Below are positions 1 to 9,510 of a stretch of DNA of 64,000 nucleotides, piece by piece. The stretch comes from an uncultured Helicobacteraceae bacterium (GTDB lineage: Bacteria > Campylobacterota > Campylobacteria > Campylobacterales > Helicobacteraceae). The stretch spans positions 124,001 through 188,000 of the forward strand of contig CALUTR010000002.1 in NCBI GenBank assembly GCA_944323755.1, given 5' to 3'. The notes under the pieces were generated by a model. That model saw only the letters and a list, made by a program, of their open reading frames with translations. It was not told the DNA's origin and made no database searches. Positions within the stretch are counted from its first letter, which is position 1. Every line of letters begins with the position of its first letter. The position numbers and the translations under genes are program-made.

Positions 1-1
1 C

Positions 2-238
2 TTCTATGATCACGACTATTCACATCTTTCACTTGGGACATTTTCAATTTTAAAACAATTAGAAATTGCTAAAATGTTCAATTTGAAATATTTTTATCCA
101 GGATATTGGATAAAAAATCATCACTCTTTAGGATATAAGGAGCGATTTAAACCATTTGAATACTTGATTAATCGCCCAAATATCCACGAAATTCCAATAT
201 GGAAGCCATATTTTACAAATACAGAGGGTAATCAATGA
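2..238 (+). CDS. bpt: Aspartate/glutamate leucyl- or arginyl-tRNA-protein transferase, C-terminal part (partial)
   Basis: This is the last 78 codons of a gene that enters from the left edge. The reading frame starts at base 2 and ends at TGA 236-238. It contains HLSLGTFSILKQLEIAK, then YPGYWI and YKERFKPFEYL. These are the conserved C-terminal GNAT-fold motifs of the Bpt/Ate family, which moves Leu or Arg from aminoacyl-tRNA onto the N-terminus of proteins for N-end-rule degradation. The stop overlaps the psd start (ATGA), so the two are probably co-transcribed. The N-terminal cysteine motifs that would separate Bpt from Ate lie outside the window. Confidence 0.8.
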   Translation, partial: FYDHDYSHLSLGTFSILKQLEIAKMFNLKYFYPGYWIKNHHSLGYKERFKPFEYLINRPNIHEIPIWKPYFTNTEGNQ

Positions 239-1023
239 AAATTACAAAGCTAATCTCAATTTGTTTTGGCGTTGTTGCTAATATTAGATTCTATCCGCCA
301 ATACAGAGATTTATAAACAAACAATATATCAAAATATTTAAAATTGATTTAAGTGAGTTTTATCCACTTCATTCATATAAAAGTCTAAATGAGCTTTTTA
401 CTAGAGGATTAAAGAGTAATAGAGCATTTAATAAAGATGATAATATTTTTATCTCTCCAATTGATGGCAAGGTAGTGCAAACAGGAAATGTTGATAATGG
501 AAGGGCATTGCAGATAAAAGGATTTAGTTATTCTGTTGATAGGCTTGTAGGTGAGAGTGTATCATCAAATCTTAGTTATGCTAATTTATATTTAAGTCCA
601 AGTAATTATCATAGATATCATTCTCCTTGTAATATGTATGTAGAGAGTATCACGCATTTTAAAGGTGCTTTATTACCAGTGCATTTGAAATCACTTTATA
701 AAAATAAAAATCTTTTTGTCGTAAATGAGAGAGTTGTTTTAAAGGCAAGAGATAGCTTTGGTGGAATCTTATATTTTGTCGCTGTTGGTGCATTGAATGT
801 TGGTGGTATTTATTTTTATATTGAGCCTAGATTGCAGCATAAATCAAATTTATATACACGCAAATTCGAATACAAAGATCCAATTTTTGTAAAAAAAGGT
901 GAAGAAATAGGTATGTTTAAAATGGGATCAACTGTTGTTCTTTTTGCCAGTGATGTTGATATTTTAAAAAATGATTGTGATATAAAATTTGGTTCTGATT
1001 TGTTTAAGCGTAAAAACTTTTAA
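235..1023 (+). CDS. psd: Phosphatidylserine decarboxylase proenzyme
   Basis: This 262-residue protein makes phosphatidylethanolamine by decarboxylating phosphatidylserine at the inner membrane. The motif FKMGSTVVLF near residues 228-237 holds the Gly-Ser pair where the proenzyme cuts itself and turns Ser232 into the pyruvoyl group. Upstream are the family motifs SPIDGKV and LSPSNYHRYHSP with the conserved histidines. The length fits the short bacterial (type I) enzyme. The start overlaps the previous stop by four bases, and nadA follows after 28 bases. The order psd-nadA-nadC is shared with H. pylori. Confidence 0.95.
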   Translation: MKITKLISICFGVVANIRFYPPIQRFINKQYIKIFKIDLSEFYPLHSYKSLNELFTRGLKSNRAFNKDDNIFISPIDGKVVQTGNVDNGRALQIKGFSYSVDRLVGESVSSNLSYANLYLSPSNYHRYHSPCNMYVESITHFKGALLPVHLKSLYKNKNLFVVNERVVLKARDSFGGILYFVAVGALNVGGIYFYIEPRLQHKSNLYTRKFEYKDPIFVKKGEEIGMFKMGSTVVLFASDVDILKNDCDIKFGSDLFKRKNF

Positions 1024-1051
1024 AAATTTAAGATAATAAAGGAGTTGAAAA

Positions 1052-2059
1052 TTGGATTTGAAAGATAAAATCAAATCTTTAAAAATTAAATTAGATGCCT
1101 TAATAGTAGCACATTATTATCAAAGAGATGAAGTGGTCGAATTAGCAGATTTTTGTGGTGATAGCTTAGAGTTGGCTAAAAAAGCAAGTAGTGCTAATAA
1201 TAAATTAATAGTGTTTTGTGGTGTAAGTTTTATGGGACAAAGTGTAAAGATATTATCACCAGATAAAAATGTAATTATGCCACGACTTGCGTGCTGCTCG
1301 ATGGCAAGAATGATAGATTCCTCTTATTTTGATATGAATATTAAAAAGCTTCAATCTCTAGGTGTTAAAAAAGAAGATATATTCCCAATGACTTATATAA
1401 ATTCTAATGCTGAAGTGAAGGCTAAAGTCGGTGCTATGGGTGGAGTTGTTTGCACTAGTTCTAATGCAAAGAAAATTTTTGATTATGCATTAAGTTTGAA
1501 TAAAAAGATATTTTTTATGCCAGATAGATGTTTAGGCATGAATCTTGCAAGTGATAGTGGTAAAAAAGGCTCGATACTTGGAATCTCTAGTGATGATGAA
1601 ATTAAAAATAGCGATGTAATTTGTTATGATGGATTCTGTTCTATTCATCAGCTATTTAGTGTAAGTGATATTGAATTTTATAGAGAAAAATACAAAGATA
1701 TAGTCATTGTTGTGCATCCAGAATGTGACCCAAGTGTTGTAAAGGCAGCTGATTTTGCAGGATCTACAAGTCAAATTATTTCTTTTGTTTCAAATTTAGA
1801 TGAAGATGTAAAGGTTGCTGTTGGAACAGAATTCAATCTTGTAAATAGACTAACAAAAAAAAATGGAAACAAGAATGATATTTTTGTTTTGTCATCAAGT
1901 AAGCCAGAATGTCCAACGATGAATGAAACTTCTCTTCAAGATGTGTATGATGTTATGAAAGCATTTGATGATGGAATGCCTTATAATGAGATAGAATTAA
2001 GTAATGATTGCATAGAAAATGCAAGAAAAGCACTAAATAAGATGCTGGAGCTTTCGTGA
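1052..2059 (+). CDS. nadA: Quinolinate synthase A
   Basis: NadA condenses iminoaspartate with dihydroxyacetone phosphate to quinolinate in de novo NAD synthesis, using one [4Fe-4S] cluster. The 335-residue protein shows [41 protein letters not shown] and ECPTMNET, with cluster cysteines in the first, middle and last thirds. The start is TTG at 1052, supported by GGAG at 1041-1044; no better ATG precedes the conserved part. The stop overlaps the nadC GTG start, which suggests translational coupling. No nadB is in the window. Confidence 0.95.
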   Translation: MDLKDKIKSLKIKLDALIVAHYYQRDEVVELADFCGDSLELAKKASSANNKLIVFCGVSFMGQSVKILSPDKNVIMPRLACCSMARMIDSSYFDMNIKKLQSLGVKKEDIFPMTYINSNAEVKAKVGAMGGVVCTSSNAKKIFDYALSLNKKIFFMPDRCLGMNLASDSGKKGSILGISSDDEIKNSDVICYDGFCSIHQLFSVSDIEFYREKYKDIVIVVHPECDPSVVKAADFAGSTSQIISFVSNLDEDVKVAVGTEFNLVNRLTKKNGNKNDIFVLSSSKPECPTMNETSLQDVYDVMKAFDDGMPYNEIELSNDCIENARKALNKMLELS

Positions 2060-2880
2060 GTGAAATAGAATTTATCAAAAATGCCTTAAATGAAGACATA
2101 GGAAGAGGTGATTTATTTTCTAAAATATGTATTGATAAAAATGTAAAAGCAAGGATACTAGCAAAAGATTATGGTGTATTTTCTGGTAAAAAATATGCAT
2201 CTTGTCTTTTTGAATATATTGGATTGAATGTTAGCTTTAATATTGATGATGGTAATATTTTTAATAAAGGTGATATTTTATTAGAGATAGAGGGTTCATA
2301 TCTTTTGATATTAAAAATTGAGCGAACATTGCTTAATTTATTGCAACATAGCTGCGGTATAGCCACAAATGTAAAATCATATATAGATATACTTAGAGAA
2401 AATTCCATTGATACGATTATTTTAGATACTAGAAAGACTAGACCAAGTATGAGAGAATTTGAAAAATATTCGGTATTAAATGGTGGAGCTATAAATCATA
2501 GATTAGGGCTTGATGATTGCTTGATGATAAAAGATACAAATTTAGCACATATTGAAAATTTAAGTGAGTTTATAAAATTAGCTAGAAAAAAGATCCCTTG
2601 GAGTGCAAAAATAGAAGTAGAATGCGATTGTGTAAGCTTAGCAAAAGAAGTGATGAAATATGGTGTTGATATCATTATGTGTGATAATATGAAACCAAAT
2701 GATATTAGAGAGATTGTTTGCTTTAAAGATGCTAATTACCCGCATATTTTGCTTGAAGCAAGCGGCAATATAACAAAATCTAATATATTAGATTTTGCAA
2801 ATACAGGTGTTGATGCTATAAGTATTGGAGCATTGATACATCAGGCAGTTTGGGTTGATTTATCATTAAAAATGGTATAG
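2056..2880 (+). CDS. nadC: Nicotinate-nucleotide pyrophosphorylase (quinolinate phosphoribosyltransferase)
   Basis: NadC converts quinolinate and PRPP to nicotinate mononucleotide, the step after NadA. The 274-residue protein carries EDIGRGD near the N-terminus, [16 protein letters not shown], then [11 protein letters not shown] and the arginine/histidine-rich NHRLGLDD active-site segment, and VECDCVS, ASGNI and ISIGALIH in the barrel. The start is GTG in a GTGA overlap with nadA. This start gives the expected family length. Confidence 0.95.
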   Translation: MSEIEFIKNALNEDIGRGDLFSKICIDKNVKARILAKDYGVFSGKKYASCLFEYIGLNVSFNIDDGNIFNKGDILLEIEGSYLLILKIERTLLNLLQHSCGIATNVKSYIDILRENSIDTIILDTRKTRPSMREFEKYSVLNGGAINHRLGLDDCLMIKDTNLAHIENLSEFIKLARKKIPWSAKIEVECDCVSLAKEVMKYGVDIIMCDNMKPNDIREIVCFKDANYPHILLEASGNITKSNILDFANTGVDAISIGALIHQAVWVDLSLKMV

Positions 2881-2888
2881 ATAGTATT

Positions 2889-3725
2889 ATGATGGATCGT
2901 GAGGCATATTTTATCTCTAAATTACAAGATTCTGGCGTTACTTTGGCGCTAAATGATGATGGAATTTTGCTTAATAATTATGTCTATGCGATGGATTTAT
3001 TCTATGAAGGAGTGCATTTTTTAAGAGGATATTTTAGTTATTATAATATCGCAAAAAAAGCAATGTTGGTAAATATATCAGATATACTTGCAATGGGTGT
3101 AAAGCCTACATATGCAATGCTTGGTGTATCTTTTGCAAATGATATGACGCTAAGTGATATTAATCATTTTCAGCGTGGAATTATTGATATTTGCAAACAA
3201 TACGATATTAAAATTATAGGTGGTGATACAATTCGTGATAATAAATTAAGTATTGCTATTACAATGTTTGGAAAGGCAGAATCTAGAATTATAAAACGAA
3301 CCAATTTTAAAGCCGGTGATATTATGTTTTTTAGCGGTGATTTAGGAAAAGTATCAAAAGATATGAATTTTTTATATAAAGGGCATAAGATTAATAGAAA
3401 TTCAAAATTTTATACTCCTAGGCTTAACCCAAAATTTATATTTGAGATTCTGCCTTTTATACGCGGTGGAATGGATATTTCTGATGGATTGTATTATGAA
3501 TTAAATAGAATCTCAAAATTGAATAATGTGAAGTTTAGATTCTATAAAAAAATCAACAAAAATAAAGCACTAAGCGGTGAAGAATATGAATTGCTATTTT
3601 CTGTATCACAAAGAGATATTAGGAGATTGTATTTGATTGCTAAAAAAAATAGAGTAAAAATAACAAAATTAGCAAAGATGTTACGCGGTAGGCAGAAATT
3701 TTATTGCCCACCACATCATAAATAA
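2889..3725 (+). CDS. thiL: Thiamine-monophosphate kinase
   Basis: ThiL phosphorylates thiamine monophosphate to the active cofactor TPP. The 278-residue protein has the PurM/ThiL ATP-binding pattern: an acidic N-terminal LNDDGIL, DLFYEGVHF, VNISDILAMGVKP, IIGGDTI and, in the C-terminal half, GGMDISDGL. It is shorter than the E. coli enzyme but similar to the short campylobacterial form. It starts 8 bases after nadC, with a weak ribosome site; either of two adjacent ATGs could be used. It ends directly against the convergent gene at 3726. Confidence 0.88.
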   Translation: MMDREAYFISKLQDSGVTLALNDDGILLNNYVYAMDLFYEGVHFLRGYFSYYNIAKKAMLVNISDILAMGVKPTYAMLGVSFANDMTLSDINHFQRGIIDICKQYDIKIIGGDTIRDNKLSIAITMFGKAESRIIKRTNFKAGDIMFFSGDLGKVSKDMNFLYKGHKINRNSKFYTPRLNPKFIFEILPFIRGGMDISDGLYYELNRISKLNNVKFRFYKKINKNKALSGEEYELLFSVSQRDIRRLYLIAKKNRVKITKLAKMLRGRQKFYCPPHHK

Positions 3726-3947
3726 TTATTGAGTTATATCCCGTTTTGCTGTGTCATCTTGCAGTATTGTGGCATTTTTATTTGCTAGTATTGATTCGTT
3801 ATGTGTTTTGTGTTTTACATAGTCTTTATTTGCTTCTTCTATTGGATTTACCCAAAATTGTGCAAGTGGATTTCTTTTTTCAATGAAAGTATAGTAGCAA
3901 GCCGCACCTACGACGCCAACTACTACTATTTTTCCTAAATTACTCAT
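3726..3947 (-). CDS. Small membrane-anchored protein of unknown function
   Basis: This is a 73-residue protein with one hydrophobic segment at about residues 6-22 (VVVGVVGAACYYTF) and a hydrophilic C-terminal tail rich in Lys, Asn and Asp. AGGA lies seven bases before the ATG, and the gene exactly fills the space between thiL and ubiD, which argues that it is real. It is convergent with thiL with no gap. I do not recognise a family, and no function can be inferred beyond a single-pass inner-membrane topology. Confidence 0.6.
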   Translation of the reverse strand: MSNLGKIVVVGVVGAACYYTFIEKRNPLAQFWVNPIEEANKDYVKHKTHNESILANKNATILQDDTAKRDITQ

Positions 3948-4090
3948 GTTATTTTCCTAAATATTTGATAAATATATGCGTATATGCAAACTAAAATTAT
4001 AGTATAAAATGTTATTTTTAAATGTTATTGATATGGAATTTGAAATTATTTTTATAATTACATTTTTATTTTTATAATTTAGAGGTTTTT

Positions 4091-5896
4091 ATGCAAGAGA
4101 TTATAAATTTATTATTAAAACATAATGAATTAAAAGTCATTAAAGAAGAGCTTGATATTGAATTAGAGATACCACATATTGCATATATAGAGGTGAAAAA
4201 AGAAGATTCTAAAGCACTATTATTTACAAATCCAATTTGCAAACGAAGTGGTAAAAAATTTGACATTCCAGTATTGATGAATATTTTTGGTTCATTTAAA
4301 CGACTTTCTTTGTTTGCTCCAGATAGTAATGAAATTGCAAAAGAAATAGAGGTTTTTTTAAAGCTTTCTATGCCAAAAAATTTTATAGAAAAAATATTGA
4401 AATTAAAACAACTATCAACCATAAGATATACGATACCAAAAACAACAAATAAAGCTCTATGGAAAGATAATATCTATTTAGGAGATGATGTTGATTTATT
4501 TAGTCTGCCTATATTAAAAACTTGGGAAAATGATGGTGGGGCATTTATTACTATGGGGCAGATTTATACTTGTTCATTAGATGGTAATATTAAAAATCTT
4601 GGTATGTATCGTTTGCAAGTTTATGATAAAAACCACTTAGGATTGCATTGGCAAATCCATAAAGATTCTACTCATTTTTTTAATGAATACAAAAAAGCAA
4701 ACAAAAAAATGCCAATTGCAATTGGCATAGGTGGAGATCCTTTATATACTTGGTGCGGGCAAGCTCCATTACCATATGGTATGTATGAATTAGCATTATT
4801 TGGATTAATACGAAAAAGGAATCCAAAAGTATGTAAATGTAATACAAATGATTTAATGGTACCTTATGATTGTGATATTGTTATAGAGGGGTTTGTTGAT
4901 CCAAATATTTTTAAAAATGAAGGTCCTTTTGGTGACCATACAGGTTTTTATACCCCAATAGAGCTATATCCAGTTTTGGAGGTAAGTGCTATATCATATA
5001 AAAATAATCCAATTTATTTAGCAACAGTTGTTGGTAAGCCACCATTAGAGGATAAATATATGGGTTATATGACAGAAAGAGTATTTTTACCACTTTTAAA
5101 AACGACGAATCCTTTTTTGATAGATTATTATATGCCAGAAAATGGAGTGTTTCATAATCTGATATTAGCAAAAATCGATACAAAATATCCAAATCACGCA
5201 AAGCAAATTATGCATAGTTTTTGGGGGATAGGTCAAATGAGTTTTGTAAAACACGCGATATTTGTGCCAAAAGATTCTCCAGAATTAGATGATCATTTTA
5301 AAATAAGTGAATACATACTTAATCATTTAGATATTGATGATTTAGTGATTTCTAAGGGTGTTTGTGATGCGTTAGATCATTCATCACCAGAATATGCAAG
5401 TGGAGGTAAGCTTGGCATTGATTGCACTATGGAAGTGGAATCTAAATATAAAATAGAGATCTTAGATGATAATAAGCTGTTATCGATGATTAAAAATAAA
5501 TATGATGAAGTGATTGATTTAAAGCAATATTTTGTTCATACAAAAAATCCAATCACTATAATCTCTATTGATAAACAAAGCAGAGTGTTGGATCATATAG
5601 ATGCATTTGATAATAAACATTGCAAAATTGTGTTTGCAATAGACAATAAAGACAATGATTTAAATAACTTATATATGTGTATTTGGAGAATAACAAACAA
5701 TATCGATGCGATGCGAGATATACTTATACAAGATGGAATTGCATTAATTGATGCTACAGCAAAGGGAATATTAGAAAATCATAATAGAGATTGGCCAGAT
5801 GATGTATCTTGCACTCGTAGTGTAATAGATCATCTATGTAGTATTGGTGTAATAGAGAGAGATGAAGAATTATGGAAAAAATATCAAATCTTTTAG
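4091..5896 (+). CDS. UbiD-family decarboxylase, probably menaquinone (futalosine-route) decarboxylase
   Basis: This 601-residue protein has UbiD family hallmarks: the segments AIGIGGDPLYTW, EGPFGDHTGFY with the catalytic acidic Glu/Asp cluster, ATVVGKPPLEDKYMG and IVFAIDNKDND. Such enzymes use prenylated FMN. In Campylobacterota, which make menaquinone by the futalosine route, the long UbiD protein is assigned to decarboxylation of the naphthoate intermediate; that role is inference here. A ubiE methyltransferase lies 3 kb downstream, but no flavin prenyltransferase (UbiX) is in the window. Confidence 0.85.
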   Translation: MQEIINLLLKHNELKVIKEELDIELEIPHIAYIEVKKEDSKALLFTNPICKRSGKKFDIPVLMNIFGSFKRLSLFAPDSNEIAKEIEVFLKLSMPKNFIEKILKLKQLSTIRYTIPKTTNKALWKDNIYLGDDVDLFSLPILKTWENDGGAFITMGQIYTCSLDGNIKNLGMYRLQVYDKNHLGLHWQIHKDSTHFFNEYKKANKKMPIAIGIGGDPLYTWCGQAPLPYGMYELALFGLIRKRNPKVCKCNTNDLMVPYDCDIVIEGFVDPNIFKNEGPFGDHTGFYTPIELYPVLEVSAISYKNNPIYLATVVGKPPLEDKYMGYMTERVFLPLLKTTNPFLIDYYMPENGVFHNLILAKIDTKYPNHAKQIMHSFWGIGQMSFVKHAIFVPKDSPELDDHFKISEYILNHLDIDDLVISKGVCDALDHSSPEYASGGKLGIDCTMEVESKYKIEILDDNKLLSMIKNKYDEVIDLKQYFVHTKNPITIISIDKQSRVLDHIDAFDNKHCKIVFAIDNKDNDLNNLYMCIWRITNNIDAMRDILIQDGIALIDATAKGILENHNRDWPDDVSCTRSVIDHLCSIGVIERDEELWKKYQIF

Positions 5897-5926
5897 TAAA
5901 ATCCCAAAAAAAATAAGGAGTGTTAT

Positions 5927-6391
5927 TTGAAAATTTATTTATTAGTTTTAATTTTAATTTTTAGTGCTTGCAGTAGTGATGATACACAAAATAGGCAAAC
6001 ATCAAGCCAAGTATCAAATATTCAAAGTGATGCTTTAGATTCTAGTAAGACAATAAAGCCTCAAAGTAATTCACATATCATAGAGAAAAATTCCAATATA
6101 GATAATAATGCAACTATAAGTATTACAAAAAAGCCAATAGATGCGAAGGTGCTATATTCAAAATGTGTAGCTTGTCACGGTGCAAAAGGTGATGTCGTTG
6201 CACCTGGAAGTGAAGGTAAGGTATTAATATCGCAATTATCTAAAGATGAGATCATAACAAATTTAAAAGGGTATAGAGATAGAAGTCTTAAAAAGGGAAA
6301 ATCATCGGCTATTATGTATTTGCAAAGCGCAAACCTAAGTGATGATGAAATAGTAAGCCTTGGAGAATATATTTCTAGTTTTAATAAATAA
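5927..6391 (+). CDS. Cytochrome c lipoprotein (class I, monoheme)
   Basis: This is a 154-residue exported protein. A short hydrophobic signal ends in IFSAC, so Cys15 is a probable lipidation site. A Ser/Asn/Gln-rich linker of about 55 residues follows. The heme motif is CVACH (Cys79, Cys82, His83) with HGAKGD after it, as in cytochrome c class I; a methionine near residue 129 could be the second ligand. The start is TTG at 5927 with AAGGAG at 5915-5920. It is probably anchored to a membrane and carries electrons in the periplasm. The partner is unknown. yigZ starts directly after its stop. Confidence 0.85.
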   Translation: MKIYLLVLILIFSACSSDDTQNRQTSSQVSNIQSDALDSSKTIKPQSNSHIIEKNSNIDNNATISITKKPIDAKVLYSKCVACHGAKGDVVAPGSEGKVLISQLSKDEIITNLKGYRDRSLKKGKSSAIMYLQSANLSDDEIVSLGEYISSFNK

Positions 6392-6955
6392 ATGTTTATA
6401 GTGGATAAAATATCACAAGCTAAATATACAAAAGATAATTCTATTTTTTTGTCATATTTAGTACCAATGATTGATTTTGATGATGTTTTATGTAGACTAC
6501 AAAGTGAGCATAAAAAAGCAGTACATTTTGTTAAGGCCACTAGAATATTAAATGAATATTCTCAAGTTATAGAATATTCTAGTGATGATGGAGAGCCAAG
6601 AGGTAGCTCCGGATTACCTGTATTAAATGTAATGCGTGGAAATAATCTAATTAATAGTGGTATTGTTGTAGTTAGATATTTTGGTGGAAAATTACTTGGT
6701 GTAGGTGGTCTTGTTAGAGCGTATAGTACGGCTGCATTAGAGGTCATTAATAATGCAGATTTGATACCATTTGAAAAAACACATAAAGTAACAATAGAAT
6801 CTCCATTTAACAAAATAGAATTAGCAAAATATTTAGCAAGAAAATTAGATATCCATTCTTTAAAATTTGATTTTATGCAAAATTTTGCAATAATTCACAT
6901 AGAGGCTAATGAATATAAAATAGAGAAATTTATCAATCATTTTAAAGAAAAATAA
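6392..6955 (+). CDS. yigZ: YigZ/IMPACT family protein
   Basis: This 187-residue protein contains the UPF0029 signature SSDDGEPRGSSGLPVL followed by VVVRYFGGKLLGVGGLVRAY and ends with an IMPACT-type C-terminal alpha/beta domain. Family members bind nucleic acids or ribosomes; the exact role in bacteria is not settled. The start ATG is adjacent to the stop of the cytochrome gene, so the pair is likely co-transcribed, although their functions look unrelated. Confidence 0.88.
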   Translation: MFIVDKISQAKYTKDNSIFLSYLVPMIDFDDVLCRLQSEHKKAVHFVKATRILNEYSQVIEYSSDDGEPRGSSGLPVLNVMRGNNLINSGIVVVRYFGGKLLGVGGLVRAYSTAALEVINNADLIPFEKTHKVTIESPFNKIELAKYLARKLDIHSLKFDFMQNFAIIHIEANEYKIEKFINHFKEK

Positions 6956-6975
6956 TCACAATTTTAGAGGTGTTT

Positions 6976-7410
6976 ATGGAAGAGTATTACTTATATATTA
7001 AAGCATTGCATATTGTTGCATTTGTAGCTTGGATGTCGGTTTTATTTTATCTACCTAGACTTTTTGTTTATCATACAGAAAATCAAAATAATGAAGATTT
7101 TGTAAAAATTGTAAAAATACAAGAGGATAGATTGTATCGTTTCATTGGAACTCCTGCTATTGTAATCACTATTATTACAGGACTTTTTATGATTGCATTG
7201 GTACCTACTTTGTTTAAAACAGGTGGTTGGCTACATTTAAAATTATTCTTTGCATTTTTGCTCGTTATTTATCATATTGATTGTGGGATACATCTTAGAA
7301 ATCTAAAAAGAGATATTTATAAAAAAAGTGGGAAATTTTATAGAATCTATAATGAATTTCCTACCGTAGCTTTGTTTGTGATTGCATTTTCTGCTATTTT
7401 AAAGTTTTAA
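6976..7410 (+). CDS. hemJ: HemJ-type protoporphyrinogen IX oxidase
   Basis: This is a 144-residue integral membrane protein with four predicted helices. The HemJ pattern is visible: KALHIVAFVAWMSVLFYLPRL in the first helix with its conserved histidine, and GGWLHLKL before the third. HemJ oxidises protoporphyrinogen to protoporphyrin in heme synthesis in bacteria that lack HemG/HemY. ATG 6976 is preferred over GTG 6970 because AGAGG (6966-6970) is at correct distance from it. Confidence 0.87.
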   Translation: MEEYYLYIKALHIVAFVAWMSVLFYLPRLFVYHTENQNNEDFVKIVKIQEDRLYRFIGTPAIVITIITGLFMIALVPTLFKTGGWLHLKLFFAFLLVIYHIDCGIHLRNLKRDIYKKSGKFYRIYNEFPTVALFVIAFSAILKF

Positions 7411-7422
7411 TTTGGAGTGATG

Positions 7423-8814
7423 ATGAACAAGCCTTGGGGTGGTAGATTTAAAGAAAATTCTTCAAAATTATTAGAAGAATTTAATGCTTCCATTAATGTT
7501 GATAAACAATTATATAAAGAAGATATACTTGGTTCTAAAGTGCATGCGGAAATGCTTTGCAATATAGGAATTTTAACTCATTCAGAAAAGAACAATATCA
7601 TAAGTGGATTAAATAAGGTATATCAAGAAATCGAAGATAATGATTTTGTCTTTAAGATTCAAGATGAAGATATACATATGGCTATTGAAAAGCGTCTTAC
7701 ACAGCTTATTGGAGATAGTGCTAAAAAATTGCATACAGCAAGAAGTAGAAATGACCAAGTTGCCCTTGATTTTAGATTATATTGCCTTAGTGAGAATCAG
7801 GAAATAAAATCCTTGTTATTAGAATTGATTGAGACATTATTAAGCATAGCAAAGGATCATATAGCGACAATTATGCCTGGTATGACTCATCTTCAGCACG
7901 CACAGCCAGTGAGTTTTGCGTTTCATCTTTTAGCTTATTGTTTTATGTATAGACGAGATGTAGAACGCTTAAGCGATGATTATAATAGAAATAATTTTTC
8001 ACCACTTGGTTCTAGCGCTTTTGCAGGCACACCTTATGATATTGATAGAGATTTTACATCATCAAAATTAGGCTTTCAAAGTCCTTGTCATAATGCATGT
8101 GATGGCGTGAGTGATAGAGATTTTGCGCTTGATTTGCTTTATTCTATCGCTATGATTGCTATGCATACTTCAAGATTTGCAGAAGAATTAGTATTGTGGA
8201 GTAGTTATGAATTCAAATTTATCACTATTAGTGATTCATTTGCAACAGGTAGTTCTATTATGCCAAATAAAAAAAATCCAGATGTAGCAGAGCTCATTAG
8301 AGGGAAAACGGGCAGAATTTATGGCAATTTAATATCATTGCTTACAATACTAAAGGCGCTTCCTCTTGCATATAATAAAGATATGCAAGAAGATAAAGAG
8401 GCATTGTTTGATAGCTGTTCTAATATCATCCTATCTCTTAAAGTGCTAATTGGTATGCTAAAGGAAATCAAAATCAATAAAGATGAGATGCTTAAAAAAG
8501 CGCAAATGGGGCACATCACCGCTACTGATTTGGCTGATTTTTTGGTGCAGAAAGTTGGTATTAGTTTTAGAGAATCTCATCATATTGTTGGCAAGATTGT
8601 TGCATATGCAGAATCTAAAAATTGTGATATAAGTGATTTGGATATTAATGAGATTATCGCGCAAGATCATAGAATTACAAAAGATGCAAAAGAAGTTTTA
8701 GATTTGCATCATTCTATGAATTCTAGAAAATCTTTTGGTGGGACATCAGAAGAATCTGTAAAAAGTCAAATAGAATTTTTATCAAAGTGGTTAAATGAAA
8801 AGCAAGCAAGATAA
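7423..8814 (+). CDS. argH: Argininosuccinate lyase
   Basis: ArgH splits argininosuccinate into arginine and fumarate. The protein (463 residues from ATG 7423) has the N-terminal WGGRF, the [13 protein letters not shown] segment, THLQHAQP with the catalytic histidine, and the fumarase/aspartase signature [12 protein letters not shown]. Three in-frame starts lie together (GTG 7417, ATG 7420, ATG 7423); GGAG spacing favours 7423. The last 20 bases overlap the next gene, ubiE. Confidence 0.96.
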   Translation: MNKPWGGRFKENSSKLLEEFNASINVDKQLYKEDILGSKVHAEMLCNIGILTHSEKNNIISGLNKVYQEIEDNDFVFKIQDEDIHMAIEKRLTQLIGDSAKKLHTARSRNDQVALDFRLYCLSENQEIKSLLLELIETLLSIAKDHIATIMPGMTHLQHAQPVSFAFHLLAYCFMYRRDVERLSDDYNRNNFSPLGSSAFAGTPYDIDRDFTSSKLGFQSPCHNACDGVSDRDFALDLLYSIAMIAMHTSRFAEELVLWSSYEFKFITISDSFATGSSIMPNKKNPDVAELIRGKTGRIYGNLISLLTILKALPLAYNKDMQEDKEALFDSCSNIILSLKVLIGMLKEIKINKDEMLKKAQMGHITATDLADFLVQKVGISFRESHHIVGKIVAYAESKNCDISDLDINEIIAQDHRITKDAKEVLDLHHSMNSRKSFGGTSEESVKSQIEFLSKWLNEKQAR

Positions 8815-9496
8815 TATAATCGATATGTTTGATAACATTGCAAGGAATTACGATCTTGCAAATAGAATCCTTAGTTTTAATGTTGATACAAAATGGAGAA
8901 AAGAGGCTTGCTTAAAGACGCTAAAATTAATCAATAGAGATCATTTGAAAATCATTGATGTTGCCTGTGGCACGGGTGATATGATACTTAATTGGATAAA
9001 ATTCAGTAAAGATTCTAAGATTCTTGGTATAGATCCATCTATAAATATGCTCAATATCGCAAAAGAAAAGCTCCCAAATGAAGTAAAACTAATTCAAGGT
9101 GAAGCAAAAAATATTGCTATTGATGATAATATGGTAGATGTGTTATCTATTGCATATGGGCTTAGGAATGTCGTTGAAATAGATAAAGCTTTAAGTGAAT
9201 TTCATAGGGTATTAAAAAATGATGGAATCTTGGTTATTCTGGAATTTACAAAGAAAGATAATGAAAATTTCATAGACAAAATCGCATCATTTTATACAAG
9301 GCGCATTTTGCCTATTATTGGTGGCTTGATATCTAAAAACTACAAGGCTTATAAATATCTACCAGATTCTGTTAGTGATTTTTTGACACTTGAAGAACTA
9401 GAAGAAAAGTTAAAAAAACTAGGCTTTATAATACCGATAAAAAAGCGCTATGTAGCAAATTTATGTAGTTTAATTATCGCTCAAAAAAATAATTAA
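8795..9496 (+). CDS. ubiE: Demethylmenaquinone methyltransferase
   Basis: This 233-residue SAM-dependent methyltransferase performs the last step of menaquinone synthesis. It shows the class I fold: VACGTGDM for SAM binding, a conserved acidic residue in ILGIDPS, and the UbiE signatures YDLANRILS near the N-terminus and AYGLRNV and RVLKNDG later. It overlaps the end of argH by 20 bases, so translation is probably coupled. With the UbiD decarboxylase at 4091 it supports a menaquinone-based respiratory chain. Confidence 0.93.
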   Translation: MKSKQDNIIDMFDNIARNYDLANRILSFNVDTKWRKEACLKTLKLINRDHLKIIDVACGTGDMILNWIKFSKDSKILGIDPSINMLNIAKEKLPNEVKLIQGEAKNIAIDDNMVDVLSIAYGLRNVVEIDKALSEFHRVLKNDGILVILEFTKKDNENFIDKIASFYTRRILPIIGGLISKNYKAYKYLPDSVSDFLTLEELEEKLKKLGFIIPIKKRYVANLCSLIIAQKNN

Positions 9497-9510
9497 TTTT
9501 AAGGTTTAAA

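Noticed and set aside
4072..4422. Antisense ORF over the start of the UbiD gene
   Set aside because: It is fully opposite a strong conserved gene, has no ribosome site, and its composition is that expected of the complement of AT-rich coding DNA.
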